From: Micromonospora echinofusca
GTDB lineage: Bacteria > Actinomycetota > Actinomycetes > Mycobacteriales > Micromonosporaceae
Length of the DNA: 64,000 nt
Assembly: GCF_900091445.1 (NCBI RefSeq)
Contig: NZ_LT607733.1
Location: forward strand, 3,798,501-3,862,500
Direction of reading: 5' to 3'
The notes under the pieces: generated by a model
The model's database searches: none
The model's input: only the letters and a program-made list of their open reading frames with translations
Told to the model about the DNA's origin: nothing
Program-made: the position numbers and the translations under genes
In this document: in pieces, positions 53,362 to 62,926 of the stretch
Numbering within the stretch: the first letter of the stretch is position 1
Layout: every line of letters begins with the position of its first letter

Positions 53362-53473
53362 TCCGCCCGTGCCACCGCCGCCGCCGGTTCGCCCGGCGCC
53401 GCGGGCGTAGTAAGACTGCGTGGACCAGTCATCGGGCCTTGTCGGGACAGGGCCACGCCCCGCGAGGTGAAGT

Positions 53474-53905
53474 GTGTCGGACGTGCTGCTGCTGAACGGC
53501 CCGAACCTGGGCATCCTCGGCCAACGGGAGCCGGAGATCTACGGCACCGACACGCTGGACGACATCGAACGCGCCGTCGGCGAGGAGATCGCGGGGCGGG
53601 GCTGGCGGGTGGTGGCCGAGCAGCACGACTGCGAGGGCGCCCTGATCCGCGCGATCCAGAACAACTACGACACCGTCGGCGCCATCGTCAACCCGGGCGC
53701 CCTGATGATCGCGGGCTGGAGCCTGCGTGACGCCCTGGCGAACTACCCGCGCCCCTTCGTCGAGGTGCACCTGTCCAACGTCTGGGCCCGGGAGAGCTTC
53801 CGGCACGATTCGGTGATCGCCCCGCTGGCCAGCGGCGTCATCGTCGGGCTCGGGTCGCTGGGCTACCGGCTGGCCGCCCGCGCCCTCGTCGCGACCGTCC
53901 GGTGA
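53474..53905 (+). CDS. AminoDHQ dehydratase (RifJ-type, type II dehydroquinase)
   Basis: 143 residues, full length for type II 3-dehydroquinases. LNGPNLGILGQREPEIYG carries the catalytic Tyr and Arg region, VNPGALMIAGWSLRDAL the anion-binding loop, EVHLSNVWARESFRHDSVIAP the His/Arg region, and VIVGLGSLGYRLA the C-terminus. Differences from primary-metabolism enzymes (GILGQ for NLLG, LMIAGW in the loop) are shared in spirit with AHBA-pathway homologues that take the amino substrate. It starts at GTG 53474 with GAGGTGAA upstream. It leads a four-gene plus-strand operon. Confidence 0.94.
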   Translation: MSDVLLLNGPNLGILGQREPEIYGTDTLDDIERAVGEEIAGRGWRVVAEQHDCEGALIRAIQNNYDTVGAIVNPGALMIAGWSLRDALANYPRPFVEVHLSNVWARESFRHDSVIAPLASGVIVGLGSLGYRLAARALVATVR

Positions 53906-53996
53906 CGACCGCGGGCCCCGCCGTCCGGTCCCGGCTGCGCCGCCACGGCAGCGGTACGGTCGTCCGCACGTCCCGACTCTTCCCGAAGGACCTCAC

Positions 53997-54350
53997 GTGC
54001 ACATTCCCATCCTCGTCCTGACCCTCATCCTCGCCGCGGTGTTCGTGGGCACCGCCGTGCCGAAGCTCACCGGGCAGGCACAGATGCGCGAGCGGATGGA
54101 GCACCTCGGCGTCTCGCCCGGGCTGACCCGCCTGCTCGGGGTGCTGGAACTCGCCGCGGTCGCCGGCCTGCTGCTCGGCCTGCTCTGGCCGCCGCTGGGC
54201 ATCGCGGCCGCGATCGGTCTCGCCCTGCAGATGGTGGGCGCGGTCGTCTACCACGCCCGCGCGAAGGACCCGGCCGCGATGACCCTGACGCCGGTGATCT
54301 TCGCGGTGGCGGCCGTCGCGCTCGTGGTCCTGCACGTGCTCCAGGGCTGA
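53997..54350 (+). CDS. DoxX-like small membrane protein
   Basis: 117 residues with four hydrophobic segments (about 3-20, 45-63, 67-85, 98-115) and the family-like loop TAVPKLTGQAQMRERMEHLGVSP after the first, as in DoxX/DoxD proteins. It starts at GTG 53997 with GAAGGA upstream. Function is uncertain: DoxX-like proteins are often tied to redox stress or quinone handling. It lies between two AHBA pathway genes and 10 bp before the kinase, so it is clearly co-transcribed; a role in handling a quinone or iminoquinone product would be speculation. Confidence 0.85.
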   Translation: MHIPILVLTLILAAVFVGTAVPKLTGQAQMRERMEHLGVSPGLTRLLGVLELAAVAGLLLGLLWPPLGIAAAIGLALQMVGAVVYHARAKDPAAMTLTPVIFAVAAVALVVLHVLQG

Positions 54351-54359
54351 GGCCCGGGC

Positions 54360-55295
54360 GTGACCGGTCCACAACGGACCCCCGGTGTGCTGGGCGTCGA
54401 CGTCGGCGGTACCAAGGTGGCGCTGCGCGCGGAGGCGGCCGGGCGGCCGGCGTACGAGCGCAGCTTCCGCTGGCCGCCCGGCGCCGACCTCGCCGGGGAC
54501 CTGGCCGCGCTCGCCGCCGAGGTCAACCGGCTGCGCGACGTGTGGGGGCCGGTGGGCGCGGTGGGCGTGGCGATGCCGGCGACCACGGACCCGGCGGGCA
54601 CCGTCACCACCTGGCCCGGGCGGCCCGGCTGGGCCGGGCTCGACCTCGCCGGCGCGTTGCGCCGCCTCTTCCCGGACGCGGCGACCGCCGTGGCCGACGA
54701 CGGTGACCTCGCCGCGCTGGCCGAGGCCCGACGCGCCGGCGCGGACGACGTGGTCTACCTGGGCGTCGGCACCGGGATCGGCGGCGGCGTGGTGCTGGCC
54801 GGGCGGTCGGTGCCCGGCCGGTCCTCCGCCGAGATCGGCCACATGGTCGTCGCCCTCGACGGCGAGCGCTGCGACTGCGGCCGGCGCGGCTGCCTCCAGT
54901 CGATCGCGTCCGGCCCCGCCACCCTGCGCCGGGCCGGCGCCGGCCGGGGCGCCGAGGTCAGCTTCGAGGACCTACGGGCGGCACTCGACGAGCGCCGGAC
55001 ATGGGCGGTGGCGGCGGTCGACGCGAGCTGCCGGGCGCTGGCGGCGGCGGTGGTGAGCCTCGGCGAACTGCTGGACCCGGCGCTGGCGATCGTCGGCGGC
55101 GGGTTCGCCGCCGGTCTGCCCGACTTCGTGCCGCTCGTCGCCGAGCGGGCCCACGCCGCCGGCCGTCCCGGGCGGCCGGCGCCGCCGGTGCGCGCCGCCG
55201 CCCTCGGCGCGTCGTCGTCCCTGCACGGCGCGCTGGAGCTGGCCCGTGATCTGGCCGGCCTGCCGGTGCCCGTACGTCCCGTCCCCACCCCGTAG
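54360..55295 (+). CDS. ROK-family sugar kinase (RifN-type, kanosamine kinase)
   Basis: 311 residues. The phosphate-binding VLGVDVGGTKVALRA opens the protein, the catalytic Asp lies in AVADDGDLAALAEAR, the second phosphate loop is GVGTGIGGGVV, and the ROK signature with zinc ligands is EIGHMVV followed by CDCGRRGCLQS. RifN-type enzymes phosphorylate kanosamine to the 6-phosphate, the entry step to iminofructose 6-phosphate and aminoDAHP. It starts at GTG 54360, 10 bp after the DoxX-like gene. A glucokinase role is possible on sequence alone; the operon context favours kanosamine. Confidence 0.93.
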   Translation: MTGPQRTPGVLGVDVGGTKVALRAEAAGRPAYERSFRWPPGADLAGDLAALAAEVNRLRDVWGPVGAVGVAMPATTDPAGTVTTWPGRPGWAGLDLAGALRRLFPDAATAVADDGDLAALAEARRAGADDVVYLGVGTGIGGGVVLAGRSVPGRSSAEIGHMVVALDGERCDCGRRGCLQSIASGPATLRRAGAGRGAEVSFEDLRAALDERRTWAVAAVDASCRALAAAVVSLGELLDPALAIVGGGFAAGLPDFVPLVAERAHAAGRPGRPAPPVRAAALGASSSLHGALELARDLAGLPVPVRPVPTP

Positions 55296-55307
55296 AGGAG
55301 ATCAGCC

Positions 55308-55868
55308 ATGGTCAGGATCGGTGTCATCGTCGGCAGCACGCGGCCGGGCCGCAAGGCCGACGCCGTCGCCCGCTGGGTGACCGACGTCGCCGCCAAGCGG
55401 AGCGACGCCACGGTCGAGCTGGTCGACATCGCCGACTACGACCTGCCGCACTTCGACGAGGTGCTGCCGCCCTCGATGGCACCGTCGAGGCGCCCCGCCG
55501 TACGCCGTTGGGCGACGACCGTCGCTGGCTTCGACGGCTTCATCTTCGTCACCCCGGAGTACAACCACTCCATCCCGGGCGCGCTGAAGGACGCCGTCGA
55601 CTTCCTGTTCAAGGAGTGGCAGCATGCCGCCGCCGGCCTGGTCAGCTACGGCGTGCACGGCGGCACCCGGGCGGCGGAGCACCTGCGGCTGGTGCTCGGG
55701 CAGCTCGGGGTGGCCGACGTCCGCTCACAAGTCGCGCTCTCGCTGACGACCGACTTCGTCAACTTCCGCGACTTCCGGCCGGCGGCGCACCAGGAGCAGG
55801 CCCTCGCCACCGTGCTCGACGAGGTGGTCGCCTGGGCCGGCGCGCTGCGTACGCTCCGCCGGGGCTGA
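55308..55868 (+). CDS. NADPH-dependent FMN reductase
   Basis: 186 residues of the flavodoxin-like NADPH:FMN/quinone reductase family: IGVIVGSTRPGRKADAVARW is the phosphate-binding loop, FVTPEYNHSIPGALKDAVDF the hallmark PEYN segment, and SYGVHGGTRAAEHLR the flavin-site glycine turn. It starts at ATG 55308 after AGGAG, 12 bp from the kinase stop. It may supply reduced flavin to a monooxygenase or reduce a quinone form of the ansamycin. It is the last gene of the operon and converges on the siderophore operon. Confidence 0.93.
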   Translation: MVRIGVIVGSTRPGRKADAVARWVTDVAAKRSDATVELVDIADYDLPHFDEVLPPSMAPSRRPAVRRWATTVAGFDGFIFVTPEYNHSIPGALKDAVDFLFKEWQHAAAGLVSYGVHGGTRAAEHLRLVLGQLGVADVRSQVALSLTTDFVNFRDFRPAAHQEQALATVLDEVVAWAGALRTLRRG

Positions 55869-55930
55869 GCCGCCCACCCGCTCGGGCCGGGCGTCCCGGG
55901 GGCTGGCGGCGGTACCGTCCGCCCGAGGCC

Positions 55931-55966
55931 AACCGGCGCCAACCGGCGCCGCCCGGCGGCGGGCGG
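55931..55966. terminator. Weak hairpin and 10-bp tandem repeat in convergent spacer
   Basis: AACCGGCGCC is repeated exactly twice (55931-55950), followed by a 6-bp stem (55949-55954 with 55961-55966). The position between convergent stops suits a terminator, but the stem is short. Confidence 0.35.
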
Positions 55967-56005
55967 AATCGGGCAGCGGCGGGCGGGACCGGACCGCCCC
56001 CCGGG

Positions 56006-57514
56006 TCAGCCGGCCCGCTCGGCGCGGCGCAGCAGCGCGGCGGCGACGCAGCCGCCCGCGAAGACGGCCACGGCGCCGACCGTCTGGCCGGTCTCCAGGG
56101 CGGAGCGGAACGCGTCGGAGACGAGCGCGCGCTCCGATTCGCTGCGCGCGGCGGCCAGCGCGGCGGGGAACGATCCGGCGCCGGCCACGGCGGCCGGCAG
56201 CAGGGCAGCGAACCGGGCGTTGAGGATGGCGCCCAGCACGGCGACGCCGAGGCTGCTGCCGACCTCGGTCATGGTGCCGTCGACGCCCGCGCCGGCCCCG
56301 GCCTTCTCCGGCGGGATCGCGCTCATCACGGCCTCGACGATGGCGGGGTTGGCCACGGCGCAGCCGGCGCCCATCACCAGCAGGCCCGTCAGCAGCACCG
56401 GGTAGCCGTCCGTCGGGGCGTGGGTGATCAGGGCGAGACCGCCGGCGAGCAGCGTCATGCCGAAGGCGATCGACCACGCCAGCCCGAGCCGGCGGATCAC
56501 CAGCGCGGCGATCCCGCCCACGTTCAGCAGGACGATGGAGAGCGCGAACGGCATCATCCGCAGCCCGGCCTCCCAGGCCGGGTAGCCGCGCACGAACTGG
56601 AGGTGCTGGGTCAGCAGGAACAGCGCGCCGGTGGCGCCGAACGTGATCAGGACGACCCCGGAGACCGCCCCCACGAAGCGGGGGTTGCGGAAGAAGTGCA
56701 TGTCCAGCATGGGGTCGGCGACCCGCCGTTCCCAGGTCACGAAGGCGGCGAGCAGGAGCACCCCGGCGACCGCCGCGCCCAACACCGAGGCGGCGGCCCA
56801 GCCCTGCTCCGGCCCGGCGATGATCGCGTAGACGACGGCGGTCAGGCCGGCCGTGGAGAGCAGCACCCCGCCCAGGTCGAGGCGGCCGCGGGTCGGCTGG
56901 CGCGACTCCGGCACCAGCGCCCACGCCGCCACCAGGCAGACCAGCACGATCGGGACGTTGACCAGGAAGATCGCCCCCCACGGCAGGTGGGCGAGCACGA
57001 GCCCGCCGAAGGGCGGCCCGGCCGCGAACCCCAGGGCACTCGCCGCCGCCCAGAGGCCGATGGCGCGGGTCCGCTCGGCGTCGTCGAAGACCTGCATCGC
57101 CACCGCGAGGGTGGCGGTGACCAGCAGCGCGCCGCCGATCCCCATGCCGGCGCGGGCGGCGATCAACTGGCCGCTGGACCCGGCGAGCCCGGCGGCCAGC
57201 GAGCCGAGCCCGAACAGCACGAGCCCGGCCAGCAGCATCCGACGGCGGCCGTACCGGTCCGCGGCGCTGCCCGCGGTGAGCAGCAGCCCGCACTGGACCA
57301 GCGCGTACGCGTTGATCATCCACTGCACGTCGGCGGTGCTGGCGGCCAGCTCGGTGGTGAGCACGGGGATCGCCACGGTCAGCACCGTGTTGTCGAGCAC
57401 CACGGTGACCTGGGCGAGGCAGAGCACGGCGAGGATCAGCCACCGGCCGCGTACCCGGCCGTCGGCGCCGCCGACCGGTGGTTCCGCGGCCGGCGCGAGC
57501 GTCGTGGTCGTCAT
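56006..57514 (-). CDS. MFS drug/siderophore exporter (DHA2-type)
   Basis: 502 residues with about 14 hydrophobic segments, as in the EmrB/QacA (DHA2) group. LDNTVLTVAIPVL in the first helix region and AARAGMGIGGALLV/GRRRMLLAGLV in the following loop are typical MFS signatures. The ATG at 57514 overlaps the stop of the siderophore synthetase by 4 bp, so it is the last gene of that operon. Export of the hydroxamate siderophore is the natural role; general drug efflux cannot be excluded. Confidence 0.93.
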   Translation of the reverse strand: MTTTTLAPAAEPPVGGADGRVRGRWLILAVLCLAQVTVVLDNTVLTVAIPVLTTELAASTADVQWMINAYALVQCGLLLTAGSAADRYGRRRMLLAGLVLFGLGSLAAGLAGSSGQLIAARAGMGIGGALLVTATLAVAMQVFDDAERTRAIGLWAAASALGFAAGPPFGGLVLAHLPWGAIFLVNVPIVLVCLVAAWALVPESRQPTRGRLDLGGVLLSTAGLTAVVYAIIAGPEQGWAAASVLGAAVAGVLLLAAFVTWERRVADPMLDMHFFRNPRFVGAVSGVVLITFGATGALFLLTQHLQFVRGYPAWEAGLRMMPFALSIVLLNVGGIAALVIRRLGLAWSIAFGMTLLAGGLALITHAPTDGYPVLLTGLLVMGAGCAVANPAIVEAVMSAIPPEKAGAGAGVDGTMTEVGSSLGVAVLGAILNARFAALLPAAVAGAGSFPAALAAARSESERALVSDAFRSALETGQTVGAVAVFAGGCVAAALLRRAERAG

Positions 57515-59334
57515 CGGGCCGACGGGGCGAAGCGGGCGATGGGGTTGGTCAGGGTGCCGACGAGTTGCAGCGCGGCCGACGGGTCGGCCAGGTCGACCAT
57601 CTGCTGGTTGTTGCGCAGCTGGAGCCGGTTCAGGCAGGACAGCGCGAACTCCGGGGCGAACAGGTCGTAGCGCCGCAGCCGCTCGGCGAGGTGCGGGACG
57701 CTGTCGGCGTAGTCGGCCGCGCACTCGGCGACCGTGCGCCAGAAGGTCTCCTCGTCGAGGACGTCCTCGGTGACGAGGATGGCACTGAGGTAGCGCAGGA
57801 AGCAGTCGAAGACGTCGGTGAAGATGGACAGCAGCTTCATGTCCTCCGGCACGTCGGCCCGGACCCGTCGGACCTGCGGCGGCAGGTCGGCGTCGGGGTC
57901 CATCACCACGATCTCCTCGGCGATGTCCTTGAAGATCGCCCGCTCGACCGTCGCGCCGTCGAGGACGAGGATGACGTTCTCGCCGTGCGGCATGAAGGCC
58001 AGGTCGTGGGCGTAGAAGCTGTGCAGCAGCGGGGTGAGGTAGGCGTCGAGGTAGCGGCGCAGCCACGCCTTCGGCGCCAGGCCCGAGCGGGCGATGAGCG
58101 CGGCGGCGAACGAGCGGCCGTCGCGGTCGGTGTGCAGCAGCGACGCCATGGTGGCCAGCCGCCGACCCGGCTCCAGGCCGGGCACCGGGCTCTCCCGCCA
58201 CAGGGCGGCGAGCATCTTGCGGTACGGGGAGTACCGGTCGGTGGCCGCCTCGTACTCCAGGTGGCGGTAGCCGACGGCGGCCCGTTCCCGGATGATCGTC
58301 AGCCCGGTGCCCTTGAGCACCTCGTCGCCGTCGATCAGCTCGGCGAGCCAGTCGTTGATGGCCGGGGTGGCCTCCATGTACGCGGCCGACAGCCCCCGCA
58401 TGAAGCCCATGTTCAGCACGGACAGCGCGGTCTTGACGTAGTGCCGGGACGGGTCGGTCACGTTGAAGAAGGTGCGGATGGACTGCTGGGCCAGGTATTC
58501 GTCGGGGCCGGGGCCGAGGCAGACCAACCGCCGCTGCGCCACCTCCGCGGCGAAGGTGACCGAGATCCTGTTCCACCACTGCCACGGGTGCACCGGGACG
58601 AGCAGGTAGTCGGCCGGATCGAGGCCGAGCCCGGTCAGGGTGTCGGCGAACCGGGAGAGGGTGTCGTCGCCGAGTTCCGCGCGGATCAGCGCGTCGTAGT
58701 CGAGGTCGGCGGCGCAGGTGAAGGTCGTCCGGTCGCGGTGCGCGGCCACCCAGATCAGCCGCACCGGGTTGCCGGCCTCCGGGGCGTACGCCCGGTATTC
58801 GTCGACGCCGAAGCCGATGCGGCCGTTGTTGGCGACGAAGCCGGGGTGGCCCTCGGTCATCTGGGTCTCGATGGTCTGGAAGTCCGCGTCGGCGAGCTCG
58901 GCGGCGCTGACGGCCGGCTTGTCGAGCTTGTACGCGGTGCTGGCCAGGGTGGAGCTGATCTCCTCCAGGTAGACGGGGAGGATCTGGTCGGTGAGGCCGA
59001 GCGCGCCCCGCAGGTCGAGGCAGAACTCCAGGGCGTCCAGCGGCAGCTCGGTGTCGCCGCGGTGACGGGTGATGCTGTCGGCGTCGATGCGCCAGTGCTC
59101 GAGGGCCAGCAGGCTCGCGGTGAACCGGTAGACGACCTCGCCGTCGTCGCCGCGCACCTGGTACCGGCGCGCGCCCGCCGCCGCGCCGGCGGGGGCGGGC
59201 ACGTCGGCGGGGACGGGCTCGGGCGCGAGGAGCCGCTCGTGGGCGAACTCGGCCAGCGCCTTGCGGACCAGCAGCCGGTTGGCGTGGGCCCAGTTCGCGG
59301 GCGTCAGGTGGGCCACGGATGCGAGCGGGTTCAC
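57511..59334 (-). CDS. desD: NIS siderophore synthetase (DesD-type, IucA/IucC family)
   Basis: 607 residues, normal for DesD. It is an NRPS-independent ATP-dependent synthetase that condenses N-hydroxy-N-succinyl or acetyl cadaverine units and closes the macrocycle. Visible family blocks are EGHPGFVANNGRIGFGVDEY, VHPWQWWN, LSVLNMGFMRG, a YSPYRK segment, and MPHGENVILVLDG in the catalytic half. It starts at GTG 59334, overlapping the acyltransferase stop by 4 bp. It is the fourth gene of the iron-box operon. Confidence 0.95.
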   Translation of the reverse strand: MNPLASVAHLTPANWAHANRLLVRKALAEFAHERLLAPEPVPADVPAPAGAAAGARRYQVRGDDGEVVYRFTASLLALEHWRIDADSITRHRGDTELPLDALEFCLDLRGALGLTDQILPVYLEEISSTLASTAYKLDKPAVSAAELADADFQTIETQMTEGHPGFVANNGRIGFGVDEYRAYAPEAGNPVRLIWVAAHRDRTTFTCAADLDYDALIRAELGDDTLSRFADTLTGLGLDPADYLLVPVHPWQWWNRISVTFAAEVAQRRLVCLGPGPDEYLAQQSIRTFFNVTDPSRHYVKTALSVLNMGFMRGLSAAYMEATPAINDWLAELIDGDEVLKGTGLTIIRERAAVGYRHLEYEAATDRYSPYRKMLAALWRESPVPGLEPGRRLATMASLLHTDRDGRSFAAALIARSGLAPKAWLRRYLDAYLTPLLHSFYAHDLAFMPHGENVILVLDGATVERAIFKDIAEEIVVMDPDADLPPQVRRVRADVPEDMKLLSIFTDVFDCFLRYLSAILVTEDVLDEETFWRTVAECAADYADSVPHLAERLRRYDLFAPEFALSCLNRLQLRNNQQMVDLADPSAALQLVGTLTNPIARFAPSAR

Positions 59335-59906
59335 GCGGGCACGTCTCCTCGGGTTGCGGCGTGGAACTGGTCACGGGTGCAGACGCTGAGCAGCGCGTCC
59401 TTCTCGGGCTTGCGGATCGGGCCGACGACGGTGAAGCCGACGGCCGCGTTGAGCGCGTGCACCGCCGTGTTGCGCACGTCGGGCTCCACGACGACCCGGC
59501 GGGTGGCCGGGTCGGCGAAGAGCCACGCCATCACCGTCGTGATCACCGCCAGGGTGAAGCCGTGCACCGGGGCGTCGGCGGGGGCGCAGAGGAAGTGCAT
59601 GCCGACGTCGCCGTCGGCCGCGTCGTGGAGGCCGACGAGTTCGACGTGGGCGGGGTCGTAGCGCTCGGCGAGGAACGCCGGACGACCCTCGTGCAGGCCG
59701 AGGAACGCGTCGTGGTGCGGGTGCGCGGCGATCCGCCGGTACTCCTCGGCGACCCGGGCCACGTCGGCGTCCTGCATGAGCCAGAACGCCGCCTTCGGGT
59801 GGGTCACCCAGCGGTGCAGCAGCGGCGCGTCGGCGTCCGGATCGAGGGTACGCAGGGCGAACTCGCCGAGCCGCTCGTCGACCCGGCGGTGGACCACCTC
59901 GGTCAC
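59331..59906 (-). CDS. desC: Hydroxamate-forming acyltransferase (DesC-type GNAT)
   Basis: 191 residues. It belongs to the siderophore acyltransferase branch of the GNAT fold: [19 protein letters not shown] near the N-terminus, [11 protein letters not shown] and VHGFTLAVI in the middle, [21 protein letters not shown] as the CoA-site block, and a C-terminal FHAATRG. It acylates N-hydroxycadaverine with succinyl- or acetyl-CoA. It starts at GTG 59906, overlapping the hydroxylase stop by 4 bp. Confidence 0.93.
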   Translation of the reverse strand: MTEVVHRRVDERLGEFALRTLDPDADAPLLHRWVTHPKAAFWLMQDADVARVAEEYRRIAAHPHHDAFLGLHEGRPAFLAERYDPAHVELVGLHDAADGDVGMHFLCAPADAPVHGFTLAVITTVMAWLFADPATRRVVVEPDVRNTAVHALNAAVGFTVVGPIRKPEKDALLSVCTRDQFHAATRGDVPA

Positions 59907-61201
59907 GACGCGGCCCCGGCCGGCACGCCGAACTCCTGGAAGGCGATGCCCTTCTCGATCGGGTAGTGCTCGCGGCCCAGCAGCTCCCGGATGATCCAGG
60001 AGTTGCGGTACGGGCCCATGCCCAGGTCGGGCGAGGTGACGCTGTGCGTGTGGGTGCCGGCGTTCTGCAGGAAGATGCCGCGGCCGGTGTGGTCGATGCT
60101 GTAGTTGCGGGCCACGTCGAAGCGCCCGTGCGCGTCCCAGCGGATGCGCTCGCGCACCGGCTCCAGGAACTGCGGGACCCGGTAGTGGTAGCCGGTGGCC
60201 AGCACCAGGCCCTCGGTGTCCAGCGTGAAGTCGCGCTCCTGCTCGACGTTGCGCAGGCCCAGCGTGTACGTCCCGCCGGACCCGTCGTACGCGGCGGCGG
60301 TCAGCTCGGTGTTGGTCAGCAGCCGGGTGCGGACGGGGCCGGGGATGCTCTTGGCGTAGAGCAGGTCGTAGATCTCGTTGATGAGGTCGGCGTTGATGCC
60401 CTTGAACAGCCCCTTCTGCTCGGACTCCAGCCGGTAGCGGGTGGGCTCCGGCAGGGCGTGGAAGTGGTCCACGTAGTCCGGCGAGGTCATCTCGAGGGTG
60501 AGCTTGGTGTATTCGAGGGGGAAGAACCGGGGCGAGCGGGTCACCCAGTTGAGCTGGTAGCCGCACGTGTCGATGTCACCGAGCAGGTCGTGGTAGATCT
60601 CGGCCGCGCTCTGCCCGCTGCCGATCACGGTGATGCTCCGCTTCGCGCGCAGCGCCGCCCGGTGCTCCAGGTACCGGGAGTTGTGGATCATGTCGCCGCC
60701 GAGGTCCACGCAGGTGTCCGGCACGTACGGCGGGGTGCCGGTGCCGAGCACCAGGTGCCGGGCCCGGTAGGTGACCGACTCCCCCGTGGCCGCCACCGTG
60801 GCCGTGACGGTGTAGTGCTCGTCGGCCGGATCGTAGCCGACGGCCGTGACCTCCTGCCCGAACCGGATGCTGTCCAGCTTGCCGGCGGCCCAGCGGCAGT
60901 AGTCGTCGTACTCGCTGCGCAGCGGGAAGAAGCTCTCCCGGATGTAGAACGGGTAGAGCCGCCCGGACTCCTTGAGGTAGTTCAGGAAGGAGTACGGCGA
61001 GGTGGGGTCGGCGAACGTGACGAGGTCGGCGATGAACGGCGTCTGGAGCCGGGTCGACTCCAGCAGCATCCCGGGATGCCAGCTGAAGCTGTCCCGCGCC
61101 TCCAGGAAGATGCCGTCGAGTTCGTCGATCGGCGCGGTCAGGCAGGCCAGGCCCAGGTTGTACGGGCCCAGCCCGACGGCGATGAAGTCGTGCGTCGACA
61201 T
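59903..61201 (-). CDS. desB: L-lysine/cadaverine N-hydroxylase (DesB-type)
   Basis: 432 residues, a class B flavin N-hydroxylating monooxygenase. The FAD motif is [11 protein letters not shown], the NADPH motif [12 protein letters not shown], and the C-terminal ATGY block is present; [17 protein letters not shown] is the family's substrate-side signature. With the preceding decarboxylase the expected substrate is cadaverine, giving N-hydroxycadaverine. The ATG at 61201 is 28 bp after the decarboxylase stop. Confidence 0.95.
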   Translation of the reverse strand: MSTHDFIAVGLGPYNLGLACLTAPIDELDGIFLEARDSFSWHPGMLLESTRLQTPFIADLVTFADPTSPYSFLNYLKESGRLYPFYIRESFFPLRSEYDDYCRWAAGKLDSIRFGQEVTAVGYDPADEHYTVTATVAATGESVTYRARHLVLGTGTPPYVPDTCVDLGGDMIHNSRYLEHRAALRAKRSITVIGSGQSAAEIYHDLLGDIDTCGYQLNWVTRSPRFFPLEYTKLTLEMTSPDYVDHFHALPEPTRYRLESEQKGLFKGINADLINEIYDLLYAKSIPGPVRTRLLTNTELTAAAYDGSGGTYTLGLRNVEQERDFTLDTEGLVLATGYHYRVPQFLEPVRERIRWDAHGRFDVARNYSIDHTGRGIFLQNAGTHTHSVTSPDLGMGPYRNSWIIRELLGREHYPIEKGIAFQEFGVPAGAAS

Positions 61202-61229
61202 GCGGTTCTCCAGAGCGGGGGGCGGATCG

Positions 61230-62786
61230 TCAGCCGACGGGGCAGGACAGCTCGGCGGTGGCCCTGGTCCGGGCGTACCAGCCGGCGTGTTCGGCGATGA
61301 GGTCGAGGACGTGGGCGATGTCGTCCAGCGTGGTCTCGGGGTTGAGCAGGGTGAACTTGAGGTAGTGCGCGCCGTCGACCTTGGTGCCGGCGACGAGGCC
61401 GGCGCCGGAGGCGGCCAGCGCCTCGCGGGCGTACAGGTTGGCGTCGTCGACGACCTCCCGGCCGGCGGCGGCCGGCAGGTAGCGGAAGACCACGGTGCTC
61501 AACTGCGAGCGGGTGACGACCTCGAAGCGGGGGTCCTCGGTGAGCAGTTGCCACGCGGCGGCGGCGCGGTCGATCACCTCGTCGAAGAGCGCGCCGATCG
61601 CGTCCGGCCCCATGATCCGCAGGGTCAGCCAGAGCTTGAGGGCGTCGAAGCGGCGGGTGGTCTGGATGCTCTTGTCGACCTGGTTGGGGATGCGCTGCTC
61701 GACCATCCGCGCGGGGTTGAGGTAGTCGGCGTGCCAGGTGGCGTGCCGCAGCACGCGCCGGTCGCGTACCAGCAGCGCGCTGGAGCTGACCGGCTGGAAG
61801 AACGACTTGTGGTAGTCGACGGTGACCGAGTCGGCCCGCTCGATGCCGTCGAGCAGGTGCCGCCGGGTCGGCGACACCAGCAGCCCGCAGCCGTACGCGG
61901 CGTCGACGTGCAGCCAGACGCCGGCGGCGGCGCAGATGTCGGCGATCTGCGGCAGCGGGTCGATGGTGCCGAAGTCGGTGGTGCCGCCGGTGGCGACGAC
62001 GGCCATCACCACCAGCCCCTCCTCCCGGCACCGGGCGATCTCCCGGGCCAGGTCGGCGGTGCGCATCCGCCGGTCGGCGTCGGTGGGCACGGTGATCACG
62101 GCGTCGGCGCCGAGGCCGAGCAGCTTGGCGGCCTTCTGCACGCTGAAGTGACCGGCCGCCGAGGTGAGGATGCGCAGTCGGGACAGCAGCTCCGGGCGGG
62201 ACTGCCGCTCGGTCGCCCGGCCGACCAGGCTCGCGCAGGTCTCCTCGCGGGCCAGCAGCATCGCCTGGAGGTTGGACTGGGTGCCGCCGCTGGTGAAGAT
62301 GCCGTCGGCGGCGGGCCCCAGGCCGATCCGGTCGGCGGTCCAGTCGATGAGCCGGCGCTCGATCAGGGTGCCGCCGACACTCTGGTCCCAGGTGTCCAGC
62401 GAGGAGTTGACGGCGCTGAGCACCGCCTCGCCGAGCAGCGCGGGGATCACCACCGGGCAGTTGAGGTGCGCCAGGTAGCGGGGGTGGTGGAAGTAGACGG
62501 CGTCGCGCAGGTAGACGTCGTGCAGCTCGTCGAGCGCGGCCCCGCTGTCGCCCAGCGGCCGGTCCAGGTCGATGCCGGCGATCCGCGGCGCCAGCTCGTC
62601 CGGCGTCGCACCCGTGAAGGGCCGGTCCACCTCGCTCACCCGGGCCGCCACCCGGCCGATCCCCTCGGCCAGCACCCGCCGGTACTCCTCGACCGAGCCG
62701 GCGGTGAACAGGTGGGCGCGGGCACCGTCGGACCCGGGGGTCACCCCGGTCGAAGGCACCTGGACGGTGGATCCGGGCAGGCTCAT
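61230..62786 (-). CDS. desA: PLP-dependent lysine decarboxylase (DesA-type)
   Basis: 518 residues, a group II PLP decarboxylase that makes cadaverine from lysine for desferrioxamine-type siderophores. Blocks include [37 protein letters not shown] with the PLP-contacting Asp and Ala, and the Schiff-base lysine in [13 protein letters not shown] 62786 is chosen because GAGG lies 6 nt upstream; a TTG four codons earlier is rejected. It is the first gene after the iron box, so the whole five-gene operon should be derepressed in low iron. Confidence 0.95.
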   Translation of the reverse strand: MSLPGSTVQVPSTGVTPGSDGARAHLFTAGSVEEYRRVLAEGIGRVAARVSEVDRPFTGATPDELAPRIAGIDLDRPLGDSGAALDELHDVYLRDAVYFHHPRYLAHLNCPVVIPALLGEAVLSAVNSSLDTWDQSVGGTLIERRLIDWTADRIGLGPAADGIFTSGGTQSNLQAMLLAREETCASLVGRATERQSRPELLSRLRILTSAAGHFSVQKAAKLLGLGADAVITVPTDADRRMRTADLAREIARCREEGLVVMAVVATGGTTDFGTIDPLPQIADICAAAGVWLHVDAAYGCGLLVSPTRRHLLDGIERADSVTVDYHKSFFQPVSSSALLVRDRRVLRHATWHADYLNPARMVEQRIPNQVDKSIQTTRRFDALKLWLTLRIMGPDAIGALFDEVIDRAAAAWQLLTEDPRFEVVTRSQLSTVVFRYLPAAAGREVVDDANLYAREALAASGAGLVAGTKVDGAHYLKFTLLNPETTLDDIAHVLDLIAEHAGWYARTRATAELSCPVG

Positions 62787-62868
62787 GCGGGTCCTCAAAC
62801 GGTCGGGAATGGACGTGGGCGGAATGGCGGGACGTCACCGCCCGCCCGCAGCCGGTGATCGAGCGAGC

Positions 62869-62887
62869 TTAGGTTACCCTAACCTAA
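62869..62887 (-). promoter_or_regulatory. Iron box (IdeR/DmdR-type operator)
   Basis: TTAGGTTACCCTAACCTAA is a 19-bp near-perfect palindrome. Its reverse complement differs by one base from the actinobacterial iron-box consensus TTAGGTTAGGCTAACCTAA. It sits 83 bp upstream of the desA start codon, so an iron-bound IdeR/DmdR1 repressor should block the operon. Confidence 0.93.
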
Positions 62888-62926
62888 GGATGTGTCAACA
62901 TCGCCGTCCACATTGAGCTGCATCAC

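Noticed and set aside
55931..55950. Two exact 10-bp tandem copies of AACCGGCGCC
   Set aside because: Only two copies in a convergent spacer; too little to call a repeat element or regulatory site.
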